Source of the DNA: Parvibaculum sp046297875
GTDB lineage: Bacteria > Pseudomonadota > Alphaproteobacteria > Parvibaculales > Parvibaculaceae
Length of the DNA stretch: 64,000 bases
NCBI RefSeq assembly: GCF_046297875.1
Contig: NZ_JBKBHD010000001.1
Location: forward strand, 248,001-312,000
Direction: 5' to 3'
The notes below the pieces were generated by a model. The model searched no databases. It worked only from the letters and a program-made list of their open reading frames with translations, and was not told the DNA's origin. The first letter of the stretch is position 1, and the number at the start of each line of letters is the position of its first letter. This document shows positions 7,081 to 15,747 of the stretch, piece after piece. The translations under genes were made by a program, and so were the position numbers.

Positions 7081-8445
7081 TCAGAACGCGTATTCCTTGA
7101 ACACCGGATCGACCGAGCCGCCCCAGCGACCGTGATAGAGGTCGAGCATCTCTTCGGCGGGCGACTTGCCCTTCTCGACGATCTCTTCCACGGCGCGGAG
7201 ATGGATTGCCTCGCTTGCGCCGACGCCGTCGCCATTCGCGCGCGCATCGAGCCCGGCGCGGGAAATCGCCACGGCCTTGCGCGCCACATCAAGCATCGTG
7301 CAGCCCCGGAACGGTGTGTGGAGCCCGTGCTTCGCCACCTTGTCGCGCAGCGCCTGCCGCTCTTCCGCCGTCCAGTCCTTCACGAGATCCCACGCCGCAT
7401 CGAGCGAGGACTGATCGTAGAGCAGCCCCACCCAGAAAGCCGGCAGCGCGCAGATACGCGCCCAAGGGCCGCCGTCTGCGCCGCGCATTTCCATATAATT
7501 CTTGATTCGCGCTTCCGGGAAAATCGTCGTCAGGTGATTGTTCCAGTCGCCCCGTGTCGGCACCTCGCCGGGCAGCGCCGGGAGGCGGCCTTCAAGGAAG
7601 TCGCGGAAGCTCTGGCCCGTCGCATCGATATATCTGCCGTCGCGATAAACGAAATACATCGGCACATCGAGCGCATAATCGACCCAGCGTTCGAAGCTGA
7701 AGCCATCCTCGAAGACGAAAGGCACCATACCCGCGCGCTGGTTGTCCGTATCGGTCCAGACATGGGAACGGTAGGAGAGATAGCCGTTCGGCTTTCCCTC
7801 CGTGAACGGAGAGTTCGCAAAGATCGCAGTCGCGACCGGCTGCAGCGCGATGCCTACGCGCAGCTTCTTCACCATGTCCGCTTCGGACGAAAAATCGAGG
7901 TTCACCTGCACCGTGCATGAGCGGTACATCATGTCGAGACCCATCGTCCCGACCTTCTTCATGTATTCCGTCATGATCTTGTAGCGGCCCTTGGGCATGA
8001 CGGGGATTTCGTCGCGCCGCCAGTTCGGCGTGAAGCCGAGGCCGAGAAAGCCGATGCCGTGTTCGGCGCCCACTTCCTTCACCTGCGCCAGATGGTCGTG
8101 CAGCTCGGCGCAGGTCTGGTGCAGCGTTTCGAGCGGCGCGCCCGAAAGTTCGAACTGGCCGCCGGGCTCCAGCGAGATGTTCCCGCTCTTGTCGCTTTCG
8201 AGGCCGATCAGCGTTTCGCCTTCGAGGACAGGACGCCAGCCGAAGCGTTGCAGCCCTTCCAGCATGGCGCGGATGCCATGATCGCCGCCATAGGGGATGG
8301 GCGTCAGGTTCTTCGTGCAGAACGGGAACTTCTCGTGCTCGGTGCCGATACGCCAGTCGCTTTTCGGCTTGTTGCCGCGCTCCAGCGCAGCCACGAGATC
8401 GCGACGGTCGGTGATGGGCTCGGGCCCGGCAACGAGAATGCTCAT
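7081..8445 (-). CDS. gshA: Glutamate-cysteine ligase (plant/alphaproteobacterial type)
   Basis: This 454-residue enzyme ligates L-glutamate and L-cysteine with ATP, the first and rate-limiting step of glutathione synthesis in the cytoplasm. Family hallmarks are the RIGTEHEKF motif (about residues 32-40), the SLEPGGQFELSG substrate loop (about 90-101), MYRSCTVQVNLDF (about 172-184) and YMEMRGADGG near residue 330. The length fits the GCS2/GshA class shared by alphaproteobacteria and plants, not the enterobacterial class. It stands alone. Glutathione users in the window include the GST at 17746 and the MAPEG protein at 32307. Confidence 0.95.
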   Translation of the reverse strand: MSILVAGPEPITDRRDLVAALERGNKPKSDWRIGTEHEKFPFCTKNLTPIPYGGDHGIRAMLEGLQRFGWRPVLEGETLIGLESDKSGNISLEPGGQFELSGAPLETLHQTCAELHDHLAQVKEVGAEHGIGFLGLGFTPNWRRDEIPVMPKGRYKIMTEYMKKVGTMGLDMMYRSCTVQVNLDFSSEADMVKKLRVGIALQPVATAIFANSPFTEGKPNGYLSYRSHVWTDTDNQRAGMVPFVFEDGFSFERWVDYALDVPMYFVYRDGRYIDATGQSFRDFLEGRLPALPGEVPTRGDWNNHLTTIFPEARIKNYMEMRGADGGPWARICALPAFWVGLLYDQSSLDAAWDLVKDWTAEERQALRDKVAKHGLHTPFRGCTMLDVARKAVAISRAGLDARANGDGVGASEAIHLRAVEEIVEKGKSPAEEMLDLYHGRWGGSVDPVFKEYAF

Positions 8446-8683
8446 GCGAGCCCCTTTCCTCCGCGGACCTTGTTGCTCGCGGGGCCAGCCACCTGCCCGA
8501 CGACGGTCCTCTTACGCGCCGGTCACTGAAGGCTCCGGCATCGCCCAGATGTAGGAGCGCCCATGCCTCATGGCAAGCGCCAATCTCAGTTCAAAAAGTA
8601 ACAGCGGAACTGGCCACCGGAACAGGCCCAATGCAATTGAGAATTGTTCGAGGGTGCCATCTGCGCGGGGCCGCCTCGCCCCC

Positions 8684-9496
8684 TCACCAGTCCCCCAGCA
8701 CCAGCCCCACCGCCGCCAGCGCGGCGATGGCAGCCGTATCGGCACGCATGATGCGGGGACCAAGGGAGATCGAGAGCGTATCGCTCCGCTTGCGGAGCAT
8801 GTCGCGTTCGGCAGGTGAGAAGCCGCCCTCCGGTCCGATAAGCACGGCAAGCGGGGCGCCTCTCTTGCCTTCGGCTGCGAGCCGCTCCAGCGTCGCGCGC
8901 GTGGCGCCGGGGCCTTCGTTCTCGTCGCAAAATAGAATGAGCCGGCCCGGCGCCGTCTCGTTCCATTTCGCCAGGATGTTCGAAAGCTTTTCGGACTCGC
9001 GCACTTCCGGTACGGCGACGAGGCCGCATTGCTCCGCCGCTTCCACGGCATTGGCCTGCAGCCGCTCATCTTTCAGCCGCGTGACCACGGTCCGTTCCGT
9101 TATGACAGGCTGGATTACGGCGGCGCCCATCTCCGTCGCCTTCTGGGCGATGAAGTCGAGGCGGGCGCGCTTCACCGGCGCGAAGAGGAGCCATATATCG
9201 GGCAGCGGCTCCTGCGCCCGCGCCCGGCCTTCCAGCTCCAGGACGCAATTCTTCTTGTGGGCTTCGGCAATCCGCGCCGCCCATTCGCCGTCGCGCCCGT
9301 TGAACAGCAACACGCGCTCGCCCTCGCCCATGCGCAGCACATTCACAAGATAATGCGACTGGTCCTTGTCGAGCGTCAGGCTCGCCCCGGCGCCAAGGCT
9401 CTCCACCACATATAGGCGCGCCTTGCCGCTTGCGCAGCGCGCGTTCCCATCCAGGCCATCTTCATCTTCGCGATTCTTCATGGGCGGAGTATCCAT
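8684..9496 (-). CDS. rsmE: 16S rRNA (uracil-1498-N3)-methyltransferase
   Basis: RsmE methylates U1498 of 16S rRNA using SAM and has a PUA-like N-terminal domain followed by a SPOUT trefoil-knot domain. The knot motifs LIGPEGGFSPAE and LGPRIMRADTAAIAAL near the C terminus bind SAM. The frame is open up to 9520, but that ATG lies only 11 bases from the divergent Nudix start. The ATG at 9496 has a GGAAAAG just upstream and gives 270 residues. An ATG at 9481 is also possible. Confidence 0.9.
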   Translation of the reverse strand: MDTPPMKNREDEDGLDGNARCASGKARLYVVESLGAGASLTLDKDQSHYLVNVLRMGEGERVLLFNGRDGEWAARIAEAHKKNCVLELEGRARAQEPLPDIWLLFAPVKRARLDFIAQKATEMGAAVIQPVITERTVVTRLKDERLQANAVEAAEQCGLVAVPEVRESEKLSNILAKWNETAPGRLILFCDENEGPGATRATLERLAAEGKRGAPLAVLIGPEGGFSPAERDMLRKRSDTLSISLGPRIMRADTAAIAALAAVGLVLGDW

Positions 9497-9531
9497 TCTT
9501 TTCCGGTCCCATACAGCCATTCGAGCGCCCC

Positions 9532-10026
9532 ATGCACCCTCGCAAGACCGTCCGCGTCCTACTGCTCGATCCGGCGGATCGGCTCCTCCTCATCCGGATG
9601 CACGATCCGAATGTCTCCGATGCGTCGGGGCGGGTGCTCCCGCATGCCTATTGGGTGACGATAGGCGGTGAATGCGAGCCGGGAGAGGATATTGCCACAA
9701 CGGCAAGGCGCGAGATTCTGGAGGAAACCGGTCTGACGGATGTCCGGCTCGGGCCTCCCGTCTGGACCACCGAGCATGTACTTTGCGTCCATGGCAAGAA
9801 TCGGCTGATGCAGGAGACTTTCATCCTGGCCCACACCGATACAACCACCCTCAACCGGGACGGGTGGACCGAACTCGAGTGGCATGTCATCCATGAGATG
9901 CGCTGGTGGCGCCTTGACGAGCTGCAGGCAACGTCCGAGATGATCTTCCCGGCTTCGCTCGTGCAGCACCTCCCCGGCCTGATCGCAGGGGATTTGCCCG
10001 CCTCCCCCATCGCCATCGCGCCCTGA
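9532..10026 (+). CDS. Nudix hydrolase
   Basis: This 164-residue protein carries a complete Nudix box, beginning GGECEPGEDIATTA and continuing REILEETGL. The glutamates of REILEE bind the metal that cleaves nucleoside diphosphates linked to another moiety. The N terminus (RKTVRVLLLDPADRLLLIR) is the usual first strand pair. Substrate cannot be read from sequence. It is divergent from rsmE with a very short intergenic region and is followed 43 bases later by ubiA. Confidence 0.9.
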   Translation: MHPRKTVRVLLLDPADRLLLIRMHDPNVSDASGRVLPHAYWVTIGGECEPGEDIATTARREILEETGLTDVRLGPPVWTTEHVLCVHGKNRLMQETFILAHTDTTTLNRDGWTELEWHVIHEMRWWRLDELQATSEMIFPASLVQHLPGLIAGDLPASPIAIAP

Positions 10027-10069
10027 GCAGGGCTGGAATCGAAAGCGAATCGGGGGCAGAACTTTCACC

Positions 10070-10993
10070 ATGAACGAGATGAAGCAGGATCAGGCCCGCG
10101 TGGCCGATGCGCAGCCCGAAAACTGGGTGGACACGCACGCACCAGCCTGGGTGCGGCCTTTTGCGCGCCTTGCGCGGCTCGACCGGCCGATCGGCTGGTG
10201 GCTGCTGCTGCTGCCCTGCTGGTGGTCCGTCGCGCTTGCAAGCGAGGGCTGGCCTTCGCTCGTGCTTCTCCTCCTCTTTTTCATCGGCGCTGTCGCCATG
10301 CGCGGCTCGGGCTGCACATGGAACGACATCGTCGACCGAGATATCGACGCTGCCGTGGCGCGCACGCGGTCGCGCCCGCTGCCCTCCGGCGCGGTGACGC
10401 TCAGGGGCGCGCTTGCCTTCCTCGTCCTGCAATGCCTGATCGGGCTGGGCGTTCTGCTCTCCTTCAACAGCTTCGCCATTCTTCTCGGCTTTTCGTCGCT
10501 GATCCTCGTTGCGATCTATCCCTTCATGAAGCGCATCACCTATTGGCCGCAATTCGTGCTCGGCCTTGCCTTCAACTGGGGGGCGCTATTGGGTTGGGCG
10601 GCCGTGCACGGCTCGCTTTCGGCAGCGCCGCTGCTGCTCTATCTCGGCGCCGTCGCCTGGACCATCGGCTATGACACGATCTATGCGCATCAGGACAAGG
10701 AAGACGATGCGCTGATCGGCGTGAAATCGACGGCGCTGAAATTCGGCGAGACGACCCAGAAGTGGCTCTGGTTCTTCTATGGCATTGCGCTCATCGCCTT
10801 TGCGGGTGCAGGCGCGGCGGCAGGGCTCGGGCCCTTCTTCTATCCGGTGCTTGCCGTCGGTGCGGCGCTTCTTGTCTGGCAGATCGTCACGCTCGACATC
10901 GACGACCCGGCGCGGTGCCTCCGGCTCTTCCGCTCCAACCGCGATTTCGGCCTGCTGCTTTTCGTTGCGATTGTCGCGGGCCAGGTGGCATAG
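10070..10993 (+). CDS. ubiA: 4-hydroxybenzoate polyprenyltransferase
   Basis: This 307-residue membrane enzyme attaches the polyprenyl chain to 4-hydroxybenzoate, the committing step of ubiquinone synthesis. The first Asp motif NDIVDRDID (residues 86-94) with RTRSRPLPSG behind it and the second motif YAHQDKEDD (around 210-218) are intact. Eight or nine hydrophobic segments are present. It shares the prenyltransferase fold with CtaB in this window. It is convergent with the MFS gene, with only seven bases between the stop codons. Confidence 0.95.
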   Translation: MNEMKQDQARVADAQPENWVDTHAPAWVRPFARLARLDRPIGWWLLLLPCWWSVALASEGWPSLVLLLLFFIGAVAMRGSGCTWNDIVDRDIDAAVARTRSRPLPSGAVTLRGALAFLVLQCLIGLGVLLSFNSFAILLGFSSLILVAIYPFMKRITYWPQFVLGLAFNWGALLGWAAVHGSLSAAPLLLYLGAVAWTIGYDTIYAHQDKEDDALIGVKSTALKFGETTQKWLWFFYGIALIAFAGAGAAAGLGPFFYPVLAVGAALLVWQIVTLDIDDPARCLRLFRSNRDFGLLLFVAIVAGQVA

Positions 10994-11000
10994 GCGCGGT

Positions 11001-12254
11001 TCAAGCGACGGGTTTCACATCCGACAGCCTGTCGACTTTCCTCAGGTCCGGGAAGAGCCACATCCAGATCCCGACAACGCCAAGCGTGCCGACGCCGCCG
11101 ATCAACACGGCCGGCACGGTGCCAAAAAGGGCCGCAGAGACGCCGGCACGGAAATCGCCAAGCTCGTTCGAAGCACCGATGAAAAGCATTTCCACCGCCG
11201 TAACGCGGCCCAGCATCTGCTGCGGCGTTGCAAGCGGGATCAGCGTCGAGCGGATATTCACACTCACCATGTCGGAAGCGCCCATGATTGTGAGCGCAAT
11301 GAGCGTGAGGATGAAATTTTCCGACAGGCCGAAGACAATGGTGGCAGCCCCGAAGATCGCGACACAGGCGAACATGATGTGGCCTGTGCGGCGGCCAAGC
11401 GGACGCCAGACAAGCATGAGGCTCACCACAATGGCGCCAACGGCCGGCGCTGCGCGCATGAAGCCGAGCCCCGTCGGTCCGACATCGAGAATGTCGCGCG
11501 CATAAATCGGCAGCAGCGCAACCGCGCCACCGAGCAGCACCGCGAAGAGATCAAGCGAGATCGCGCCGAGGACGATGGGCGAACGGCGCATATAGAGGAT
11601 GCCGGCAATCGCGCGCGACATGGCGCCGACACCCGGTTCCTGCGGCTCCACCTTCGTTCGCGTGCGGATGGCGAGGAAGGCAACCGACACGCAGAGGAAA
11701 AGCGCACAGCACGTCGCGTAGACAGTGACCGGTCCCCAGAGATATAGGAAGCCGCCGATCGCCGGTCCGAGGATCACCGACATCTGGAAAGTGGAAGAAC
11801 TCACCGCAATCGCGCGCGGGAGCTGCGCCTTCGGCACAAGCAGCGGCACGAAGGAGCGCGAGGCAGGCGCCATGATCGCCCGCGCGGTACCGAACAGCGC
11901 CAGTGCGGCATAGAACCAGGTGACGTCGCCCGAATGCGTGATCGTCAGGAGAATGAGCCAGCCGGCAGACACCGCTTCCAGAATCCCCGCTGCCGCGACA
12001 ATGAACCGCCGGTCGATGCGGTCGGCAATGTCCCCCGCTGGCAGCGTCAAGAGCAGCATCGGCAGGAACTGTGCAAGGCCGACATAGCCAAGCGCCAGCG
12101 CACTTTCCGTTATGTCGTAGACCTGCCAGCCGACCGCTACCGACATGATGAGCATGCCGAGCGTGCCGAGGAAGCGCGCCGAGATGTAGAGCCGGAAGTC
12201 GCGCAGGCGGAATAACGCGGCGGTGGTCGTTTGGTTTTCGGGGAGGTCGTTCAT
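11001..12254 (-). CDS. MFS transporter, EntS/DHA3-like exporter
   Basis: This 417-residue protein has twelve hydrophobic segments and the loop motif GDIADRIDRRF between helices 2 and 3, a variant of the MFS signature. The FRLRDFRLYISARFLGTLG start is typical of the MFS_3 group, which includes the enterobactin exporter EntS and various drug exporters. Substrate is unknown. It is read away from the following small gene, so the 162 bases upstream hold both promoters. Confidence 0.85.
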   Translation of the reverse strand: MNDLPENQTTTAALFRLRDFRLYISARFLGTLGMLIMSVAVGWQVYDITESALALGYVGLAQFLPMLLLTLPAGDIADRIDRRFIVAAAGILEAVSAGWLILLTITHSGDVTWFYAALALFGTARAIMAPASRSFVPLLVPKAQLPRAIAVSSSTFQMSVILGPAIGGFLYLWGPVTVYATCCALFLCVSVAFLAIRTRTKVEPQEPGVGAMSRAIAGILYMRRSPIVLGAISLDLFAVLLGGAVALLPIYARDILDVGPTGLGFMRAAPAVGAIVVSLMLVWRPLGRRTGHIMFACVAIFGAATIVFGLSENFILTLIALTIMGASDMVSVNIRSTLIPLATPQQMLGRVTAVEMLFIGASNELGDFRAGVSAALFGTVPAVLIGGVGTLGVVGIWMWLFPDLRKVDRLSDVKPVA

Positions 12255-12416
12255 GTCAGTCGCGGGCGGGCCAAGTTTTGCCCCTTATGCCCGAAGCATC
12301 GGCGGAAGTCGTGCCTCATCCTCGCAAGTCGTTTTGCCGCAGGGCCGAGACGTTGAATTCGGCGAATGCAGTGTTAGACATGTTGCATCGCAACAATTCT
12401 CCGTAAGGAGGAAAAT

Positions 12417-12590
12417 ATGAACAAGTTCGTCAAACAGTGGCTCCACTATGCGGCGCTCGCCGCCGAGACCTTCACGGGTCAGGCGCAGTGGTATGAGGCC
12501 GAGCAGGCCAAGGCCGCACCGGCCCGCTGCGAGGCGGCAAAGACCCGTGACGAGGCCGATTTTGTGCCGGTTCTTCGCGCCGCCGACTAA
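12417..12590 (+). CDS. Small hypothetical protein, 57 residues
   Basis: The frame reads MNKFVKQWLHYAALAAETFT at the start and ends VPVLRAAD. A near-perfect ribosome-binding site TAAGGAGG lies 5-6 bases before the ATG, and a strong Rho-independent terminator begins 18 bases after the stop, so this is a monocistronic small gene. The protein is largely helical, amphipathic, Ala/Glu-rich and has one Cys (residue 38). It has no signal peptide. I do not recognise a family. A weak promoter-like TTGAAT at 12353 lies upstream. Confidence 0.75.
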   Translation: MNKFVKQWLHYAALAAETFTGQAQWYEAEQAKAAPARCEAAKTRDEADFVPVLRAAD

Positions 12591-12608
12591 ACTTCGACTA
12601 TCGGCATA

Positions 12609-12660
12609 AGCCCCGGGTTTCCGTGCCCTTCTTGAAGACACGGAACCGGGGCTTTGTCTT
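12609..12660 (+). terminator. Rho-independent terminator of the 57-residue gene
   Basis: The arms AGCCCCGG plus TTCCGTG and CACGGAA plus CCGGGGCT pair over about 15 bp with a two-base bulge and a 13-base loop, and are followed by TTGTCTT. This is a clear intrinsic terminator on the plus strand and isolates the small gene from the tetR gene downstream. Confidence 0.85.
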
Positions 12661-12702
12661 GCGCCGGATTCCGGGATTTGCGCACCGCTTGACGTCCATC
12701 CC

Positions 12703-12742
12703 TGAACCATGGTTCATTTCTTGGAGAGTGAACGGAGGTTCA
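12703..12742. promoter_or_regulatory. Tandem TGAAC-N4-GTTCA operators before tetR-desaturase
   Basis: Two copies of the same inverted repeat are present: TGAACCATGGTTCA at 12703-12716 and TGAACGGAGGTTCA at 12729-12742. Their centres are 26 bp apart. The second copy contains the GGAGG ribosome-binding site of the tetR gene and ends 4 bases before its start codon. A possible -35 (TTGACG, 12689-12694) precedes the first copy. The arrangement strongly suggests autorepression by the TetR protein encoded immediately downstream; binding itself is inferred. Confidence 0.75.
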
Positions 12743-12746
12743 TAGC

Positions 12747-13403
12747 TTGGCTTACCGGCAGACAGACAAGGTGGCGGCGCGGCTCGCGGAAACGCGGGCC
12801 GGTATTCTCGATGCCGCGCGCGGGCTCGTGGCCGAGGGCGGTTTTGCTGCGGTGCAAATGTCGGAAGTCGCCCGCAAGGCAGGCGTCGCGACGGGCACTC
12901 TCTACCGCTATTTCTCATCCAAGGAAGCGCTCTGCCGCGAAGTGTTCCGCGAAGTGTCCTCGCGCGAGATGGGCAAGCTCGCGGAAATCGCCTTGAGCGA
13001 TGAACCGGCGAGCGAGCGGCTTGTTGAAGTCCTCCGCACATTTGCCGGCCGTGCAGTCAGAGGCCGCCGCCTCGCCTATGCGTTGCTGGCCGAGCCGGTC
13101 GATGTGAATCTGGCCGAGGAGCGCGCCTTCTTCCGCCGCACTCATGCCGACATATTCGCGCGCATCCTCGAAGATGGAATCGAGAATGGTGAGTTGCCCG
13201 AAATCGACGTGAAGATCGCGGCGGCCTGCATTGCAGGCGCCATTCCCACCGCGCTGATCGGGCCGCTGGCGCCGCAATCGCATGAGCTCGACCGGAACGC
13301 CGATCGCGTGGTCGAGCAAATCGTCAAATTCTGCCTCGCTGGCGTGGGCATCACCCTTGCGGCAGGTGCGGTGAATACCAGAGAACGGAGAACAGTCGCA
13401 TGA
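12747..13403 (+). CDS. TetR family transcriptional regulator
   Basis: This 218-residue regulator has an N-terminal TetR helix-turn-helix: ILDAARGLVAEGGF, then MSEVARKAGVATGTLYRYFSSKEAL at about residues 38-62. The C-terminal ligand domain is divergent. The start is TTG, supported by AACGGAGG eight bases upstream; no in-frame ATG lies nearer. Its stop codon overlaps the desaturase ATG (ATGA), so both form one operon. It probably represses its own operon through the two operators upstream and may sense a fatty acid or acyl-CoA, as desaturase-linked TetR proteins often do. Confidence 0.9.
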   Translation: MAYRQTDKVAARLAETRAGILDAARGLVAEGGFAAVQMSEVARKAGVATGTLYRYFSSKEALCREVFREVSSREMGKLAEIALSDEPASERLVEVLRTFAGRAVRGRRLAYALLAEPVDVNLAEERAFFRRTHADIFARILEDGIENGELPEIDVKIAAACIAGAIPTALIGPLAPQSHELDRNADRVVEQIVKFCLAGVGITLAAGAVNTRERRTVA

Positions 13404-14422
13404 GAGTTCTGGCAAAGGATCTCTTGAGCCCGGAACAGATTGCCCATGTGCGCAAGCGCTCGGACCTGCGCGGCACCTGGCTTGTCTTTCATGCCTGGGC
13501 CGTCATTTTCGGCGCGATGGCGGTTTTCGTCGCCTTCCCCAATCCGCTGACTTTCGTTCTTGCGGTCATGGTGATCGGGGCGCGGCAGCTTGGCCTCGCA
13601 ATCCTGATGCATGACGGCGCACATGGCATTCTCACCGAGAACCAGAAGCTCAACAATTTCCTGAGCCAGTGGTTCTGCGCCTATCCGATGATGGCGGAGA
13701 CCGGCGCCTATCGCCGCTATCACCTGAAGCACCACGCGAACACGCAGCAAAAGGAAGACCCCGACCTCATTCTCTCGGCACCCTTCCCGATCACGCGCAA
13801 GAGCTTCCGGCGCAAGATGATCCGCGACATTACCGGCCAGACCGGATACCAGCAGCGGAAGGCGCAGATCCTCAATGCGCTTGGGCCCGCAGACTGGCCG
13901 CTCGCTCAACGCCTCTCGCACTACTGGCAGAAGCTCGGCCGCGCGACGCTCGCCCAGATCGCCGTCTTTGCGGTACTTGCTGCAAGCGGACACTGGTATC
14001 TCTATTTCATTCTCTGGCTCACACCGTTCCTCACCTGGCATCAGGCGATCACGCGCATCCGCAACATCGCGGAACATGCCATGGTGCCGGACAATGACGA
14101 TCCGTTCCGCCATGCGCGGACGACGCTCGCCAATCTGGTCGAGCGGGCGCTGATCGCTCCCTACTGGGTCAATTATCACGTCGAGCACCATCTGATGATG
14201 TGGGTGCCCTGCTACAACCTGCCGATGGCGAGGCGCTTCCTCATTGCCAATGGCTATGGCGGACGGATGGAAACCAAAGACAGCTATGCGCAAGTGATCC
14301 GCATGGCAACGTCACGGCCCGACGATCAGGATCAGCGGGGGGAAGTGATCCACAATGCACGAAAGCGCCGTGTTTCGGGCATCACGTCGGAAGGTTTCAC
14401 CGAGGATCAGAACGCCGCCTGA
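13400..14422 (+). CDS. Membrane fatty acid desaturase family protein
   Basis: This 340-residue integral membrane di-iron protein has the three histidine boxes of the desaturase/hydroxylase family: HDGAH (71-75), HLKHH (108-112) and HVEHH (260-264). An extra His lies in RNIAEH (226). Hydrophobic segments at about 26-48, 52-70 and 185-215 give the usual topology. The acyl or other substrate and the position of the double bond or hydroxyl cannot be told from sequence. It is translationally coupled to the TetR gene and followed 103 bases later by an acyl-kinase-like gene. Confidence 0.88.
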   Translation: MRVLAKDLLSPEQIAHVRKRSDLRGTWLVFHAWAVIFGAMAVFVAFPNPLTFVLAVMVIGARQLGLAILMHDGAHGILTENQKLNNFLSQWFCAYPMMAETGAYRRYHLKHHANTQQKEDPDLILSAPFPITRKSFRRKMIRDITGQTGYQQRKAQILNALGPADWPLAQRLSHYWQKLGRATLAQIAVFAVLAASGHWYLYFILWLTPFLTWHQAITRIRNIAEHAMVPDNDDPFRHARTTLANLVERALIAPYWVNYHVEHHLMMWVPCYNLPMARRFLIANGYGGRMETKDSYAQVIRMATSRPDDQDQRGEVIHNARKRRVSGITSEGFTEDQNAA

Positions 14423-14525
14423 GCAGCGCCAAGCCGGCGCTGCATCCGGCGGGGCCGCCTTTGCGGGCCAGTCTCGCCATGCTAAATCTCTCACCAACAA
14501 GGAATTGTCATTCGGGGAGAGAGAT

Positions 14526-15596
14526 ATGGCCGAGGCCGGAGCCGCCGCACTGGAAACAACACCTATTCGCGAGGCGCACCGCTTCGATGTGAAGCGGCTT
14601 GAAGCCTATTGCAGGGACGCGGTGGACGGCTTTCGTGGCGACCTCGAGGTACGCCAGTTCGAGGGCGGACAGTCCAATCCGACCTTCCTGCTCACGACGA
14701 CTGGTGCCGGCGGCAACAAGCGCTATGTCATGCGCAAGAAACCGCCCGGGCAGCTTCTCGCCAGCGCACATCAAGTCGACCGCGAGTATCGCGTGATGAA
14801 GGCGCTTGCCGATACCGACGTTCCGGTGCCGCATATGTATGCGCTGTGCGAGGACGAAAGCGTCATCGGCACCTCCTTCTATGTGATGGACTATCTCGAA
14901 GGCCGGGTTTTCCGCGAGTCCGCGATGCCGGACTCCACCGAAGGGGAACGCCGTGCGGTCTATGCCAATCTTGCCGAAAATCTCGCGAAACTTCACAAGG
15001 TCGATTACGAGAAAGTGGGTCTTGGCGACTTCGGCAAGCCCGGCAACTATTTCGAACGGCAGATCGGCCGCTGGATCAAGCAGTATCGCGGCGCGCAGAC
15101 GGCCGATGTGCCATCAATGGAAGAACTCATCAAATATCTGCCGGAGCACATACCCGACGAGCCGTCGGTCACGATCGCACATGGCGACTACCGGCTCGGC
15201 AACACGATGTTTCATCCGACCGAGCCGCGCATGATCGCCGTGCTCGATTGGGAACTCTGCACCATCGGTCATCCGCTTGCCGATGTCGCCTATTGCTGCA
15301 TGTACGACCTGCTGGGCGTTGCAGGCGGCGCCACGGAGATCGACCGCACGAAAACGCCGGGCGTTCCGACAGAACAGGAATTCGTTGCCGAATATTGCCG
15401 CCATGCAGAACGCGGCGGTATTCCGCACTGGAACTTTTACCTTGCCTTCTCGATGTTCCGTCTCGCCTCAATCAGCCAGGGCGTCTACAAGCGCGGGCTT
15501 GACGGCAATGCGAGCTCGGAGCGCGCTATGACGCTTGGCGATGCCTGCCGGAATCTCGCCGATCACGCTTGGCAAATTGCCCAGCGGCCCGGCTAA
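14526..15596 (+). CDS. Phosphotransferase, ACAD10/ACAD11 kinase-domain type
   Basis: This 356-residue protein has the aminoglycoside-phosphotransferase (APH) kinase fold. Visible motifs are FEGGQSNPTFLL (nucleotide loop), YVMRKKPPGQLL (ATP-binding Lys), HGDYRLGN (catalytic Asp) and LDWE (Mg-binding Asp). The wording of these motifs, with CEDESVIGTSFYVMDYLEG between them, matches the kinase domain of human ACAD10/ACAD11 and LvaA of levulinate catabolism, which phosphorylate 4-hydroxyacyl-CoAs. Antibiotic resistance is unlikely. A GGGGAGAG site supports the ATG at 14526. A paralog lies at 45794 and an ACAD11-type dehydrogenase at 18526. Confidence 0.85.
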   Translation: MAEAGAAALETTPIREAHRFDVKRLEAYCRDAVDGFRGDLEVRQFEGGQSNPTFLLTTTGAGGNKRYVMRKKPPGQLLASAHQVDREYRVMKALADTDVPVPHMYALCEDESVIGTSFYVMDYLEGRVFRESAMPDSTEGERRAVYANLAENLAKLHKVDYEKVGLGDFGKPGNYFERQIGRWIKQYRGAQTADVPSMEELIKYLPEHIPDEPSVTIAHGDYRLGNTMFHPTEPRMIAVLDWELCTIGHPLADVAYCCMYDLLGVAGGATEIDRTKTPGVPTEQEFVAEYCRHAERGGIPHWNFYLAFSMFRLASISQGVYKRGLDGNASSERAMTLGDACRNLADHAWQIAQRPG

Positions 15597-15620
15597 TATC
15601 GTTTTGCGCCATAAACAGGG

Positions 15621-15635
15621 TTAGCAACGGGTTAA
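15621..15635. promoter_or_regulatory. CtrA-like box upstream of the PAS histidine kinase
   Basis: The sequence TTAG-CAACGGG-TTAA matches the alphaproteobacterial CtrA consensus TTAA-N7-TTAA with one substitution. It lies about 110 bases before the kinase start in the only non-coding gap in front of it. The match is short and could arise by chance. Confidence 0.3.
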
Positions 15636-15747
15636 TTTGGCCCTGCGCTCAAGGGAAATTTAAAGAAGTCGCTCTAGGATTCCCCAATCGAGGACAGAAT
15701 TCGTCCGTGTCGTGAAGGCCGGCAGAATGCCGGATTGGGGAAGAGTG

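Noticed and set aside
13142..14293. A 383-codon open frame antisense to the desaturase gene
   Set aside because: The three His boxes and coupling to tetR establish the plus-strand gene; the opposite frame has no domain.
14526..15596. The APH-fold protein as an aminoglycoside resistance enzyme
   Set aside because: Its motifs follow the ACAD10/ACAD11 kinase domain, it has a paralog in the window, and an ACAD11-type dehydrogenase is close by.
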